Below the pieces are notes generated by a model that was not told the DNA's origin, ran no database searches, and saw nothing but the letters and a program-made list of their open reading frames with translations. Both the position numbers and the translations under genes were made by a program. Of a stretch of 64,000 nt of DNA, positions 62,401 to 64,000 are shown one piece after another (position 1 is the stretch's first letter; each line of letters starts with the position of its first letter). The stretch spans positions 134,463,033 through 134,527,032 of the forward strand of contig NC_088171.1 in NCBI RefSeq assembly GCF_028769735.1. Reading direction: 5' to 3'. Origin of the DNA: Zonotrichia leucophrys gambelii. Taxonomy: Eukaryota; Chordata; Aves; Passeriformes; Passerellidae.

Positions 62401-64000
62401 AGCACCTTTACACACTTTTAAACTAGTGGTCTTGGTTATGAGGTTTATAGGCACAACACAATTCTTTTATAGTTCATTAAAATGCAAGCTGAAAACCATG
62501 GATAAGCAATTAATGTGGTTTTGGTATCAACAGTGCCATGTGTCCCAACAGGAATTTAGAGGATCTTCTGCATTGTCTGAAGTTACAGTCAGTATGTAGG
62601 ATTCTCAATTAAATTTGGAATCTCACTCTTGCGTAGGATATCAATGAAATGAACTGGACTTTTGTTAGAACAAGGAGTTCAAACTGAAATTGTTAGAAGG
62701 ATGGAGAGGAGTTACTGAATTAGGTGATGAAGATGATTAGTGGGCGAAATATTAGTCAAGGAAAATACAGATATAGTGTGGTATATTTCCTATTTGCTTA
62801 TTTATGAAATACAGATACAAAGAAAAGCTCCTATAAGGGTCTCTGGTGAGCAGATATATCTAGATAAGGAAAATAATTGGAAAATGATGTGTCTGATGGA
62901 AGGCAACTGAATGCTCCTCTATCCAAGAAGGAGAATACCTACTATATAATGAACTGCCTCTCATTTGATACAAAGAAATACATGTGAAGAAATACTTAAT
63001 AGTTGGAGTGCATTTACTATGTAAAGTATGAGATTATTTTGTGCTACTGACAGTGCAGGGAAGTTCATGGATTCTGTTGCCTGTATTTTTTCAAAGACAG
63101 GTTGGAAGTATGTTGCCTGTTCTTATGGCTTCACTGCTGACATACTATTTTATACCTTAAGTACAAAACACATTTGTTTATTATTGTAGTTCAACTTGTT
63201 TTCCTGTTGTAAATTTTTGTCAGCTTAGTGTTTAGGTATCACAGTTATTAGTGAATCTCAATTCTACTAAAGAAAAGAAATAAAATGGTTAAAGAGATTT
63301 ATGTAATCACCTTATGTAGTGCAAGATAAAACTACAAAAACATGTATTCCTAATGTTTTCTGACATGTGAGCTTACTAAAATAAATACAATATTTATTGG
63401 CCTACCAGTAAACCTTGAACAAGCGCAAGCTTTCCCATTCCATTATTTGGAAGGCATAATGTAAAATTCCTGCATAACCCTTCATTGTTTCTTCAAAGTG
63501 GGTATACTGTGTTCTTTAACTGGTTTAAGATTTATGCTGCTCTTTGTCAGTTTTATTTGAATCCATCTAAAAGGTCAGTGCTTGCTCTAGGCACCTCAGC
63601 TCTGCTTATGCACTCAGGAAGACTGTGTTGCAAGAGTTTATAAAGATAGGATGTGGTATTATATAGCTTTTAAAGCATTTCAAACTGTGTCTGTTTTTAC
63701 TATTTTAAAGTCTGTCTCATTCTTGTATTTTATGGAATGATCATTTTGTGATATTAAACAATGGAGCATTTTGTGTTGATACTGTTTGAAGATCCTTAGG
63801 AAACAATGTAACTTTAAAAAATATTTCAATTACCCTATTTAAATTGTTTAAATCTCAGCTCTCTATTTCAGATTCCAGTTTATTGTCTAACCTTTTTGCC
63901 GTCCTCAAAATGCACTGTTGACCATAATCTGAAGGAGCAGGTTGAGTCTGTTTAATTTGTTATCTCTGATATGTCAAATGACAGATTTGGTTTCATTCTG

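Larger units (their letters stand above)
57737..64000 (+). other. MMP16: MMP16 intron 1, 5' part
   Basis: From the donor to the window end I find no stretch that could be exon 2, which should encode the propeptide continuing after EQYFNVE. Intron 1 is therefore at least 6.26 kb, in line with the very long MMP16 gene in vertebrates. It contains pentamer repeats near its start, a C/T-rich stretch at about 58560-59360 and an ancient LINE-like tail. The two opposed frames at 59465-59899 (plus) and 59527-59982 (minus) are 144 and 151 codons but show no domain that I know. Confidence 0.8.

Noticed and set aside
57743..64000. Search for MMP16 exon 2
   Set aside because: No acceptor-flanked stretch encodes the expected propeptide continuation; exon 2 must be outside the window.
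1..64000. CRISPR arrays, operons, tRNA or rRNA genes
   Set aside because: None of the required repeat spacing, A/B boxes or conserved RNA cores were seen; the sequence is vertebrate nuclear DNA.

Overview
The window looks like AT-rich avian chromosomal DNA. Evidence: many CR1 LINE fragments on both strands, several ending in the typical bird CR1 tail (variants of 'ttctatgattctatg'); a solo retroviral LTR with an intact target-site duplication; no Alu, L1 or B-type SINEs; no bacterial-style gene packing. A passerine-like bird is my best guess from repeat texture, not from any database search. Layout: positions 1 to about 56,700 are a gene desert. I find no protein-coding gene, tRNA, rRNA or CRISPR there. 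The open frames are short and are either chance frames, CR1 translations, or shadows of a decayed retroviral pol. The desert holds eleven CR1 fragments (874-1354, 7212-7388, 9374-9700, 24640-24790, 24965-25880, 27695-27960, 41094-41742, 42830-43115, 48511-48860, 49961-50030, 53130-53245), a 608-bp solo LTR (29299-29906) with a 6-bp target duplication, a decayed minus-strand retroviral pol remnant (about 33160-35200), several hairpins (the best at 49561-49617), short tandem duplications and A- or T-rich low-complexity tracts. The one gene starts at the right end. A sharp CpG island (about 56765-57550) leads into coding exon 1 of a membrane-type matrix metalloproteinase that I recognise as MMP16 (MT3-MMP): ATG at 57605, 44 codons, a GT donor at 57737, plus strand. 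The leader is GC-rich, carries a 117-codon upstream open frame and has complementary GGAGGA and CCTCCT blocks. From 57737 to the window end is the beginning of intron 1; I see no exon 2. Intron 1 contains pentanucleotide repeats and an apparent ancient L2/CR1-like 3' end near 59366-59480. The window therefore reads as the upstream desert, promoter and first exon of one developmentally regulated gene. I found no new multi-gene system. The least explained items are the 57-nt near-perfect hairpin, two GC-rich patches (22779-22995 and 44030-44450) and the structured MMP16 leader.
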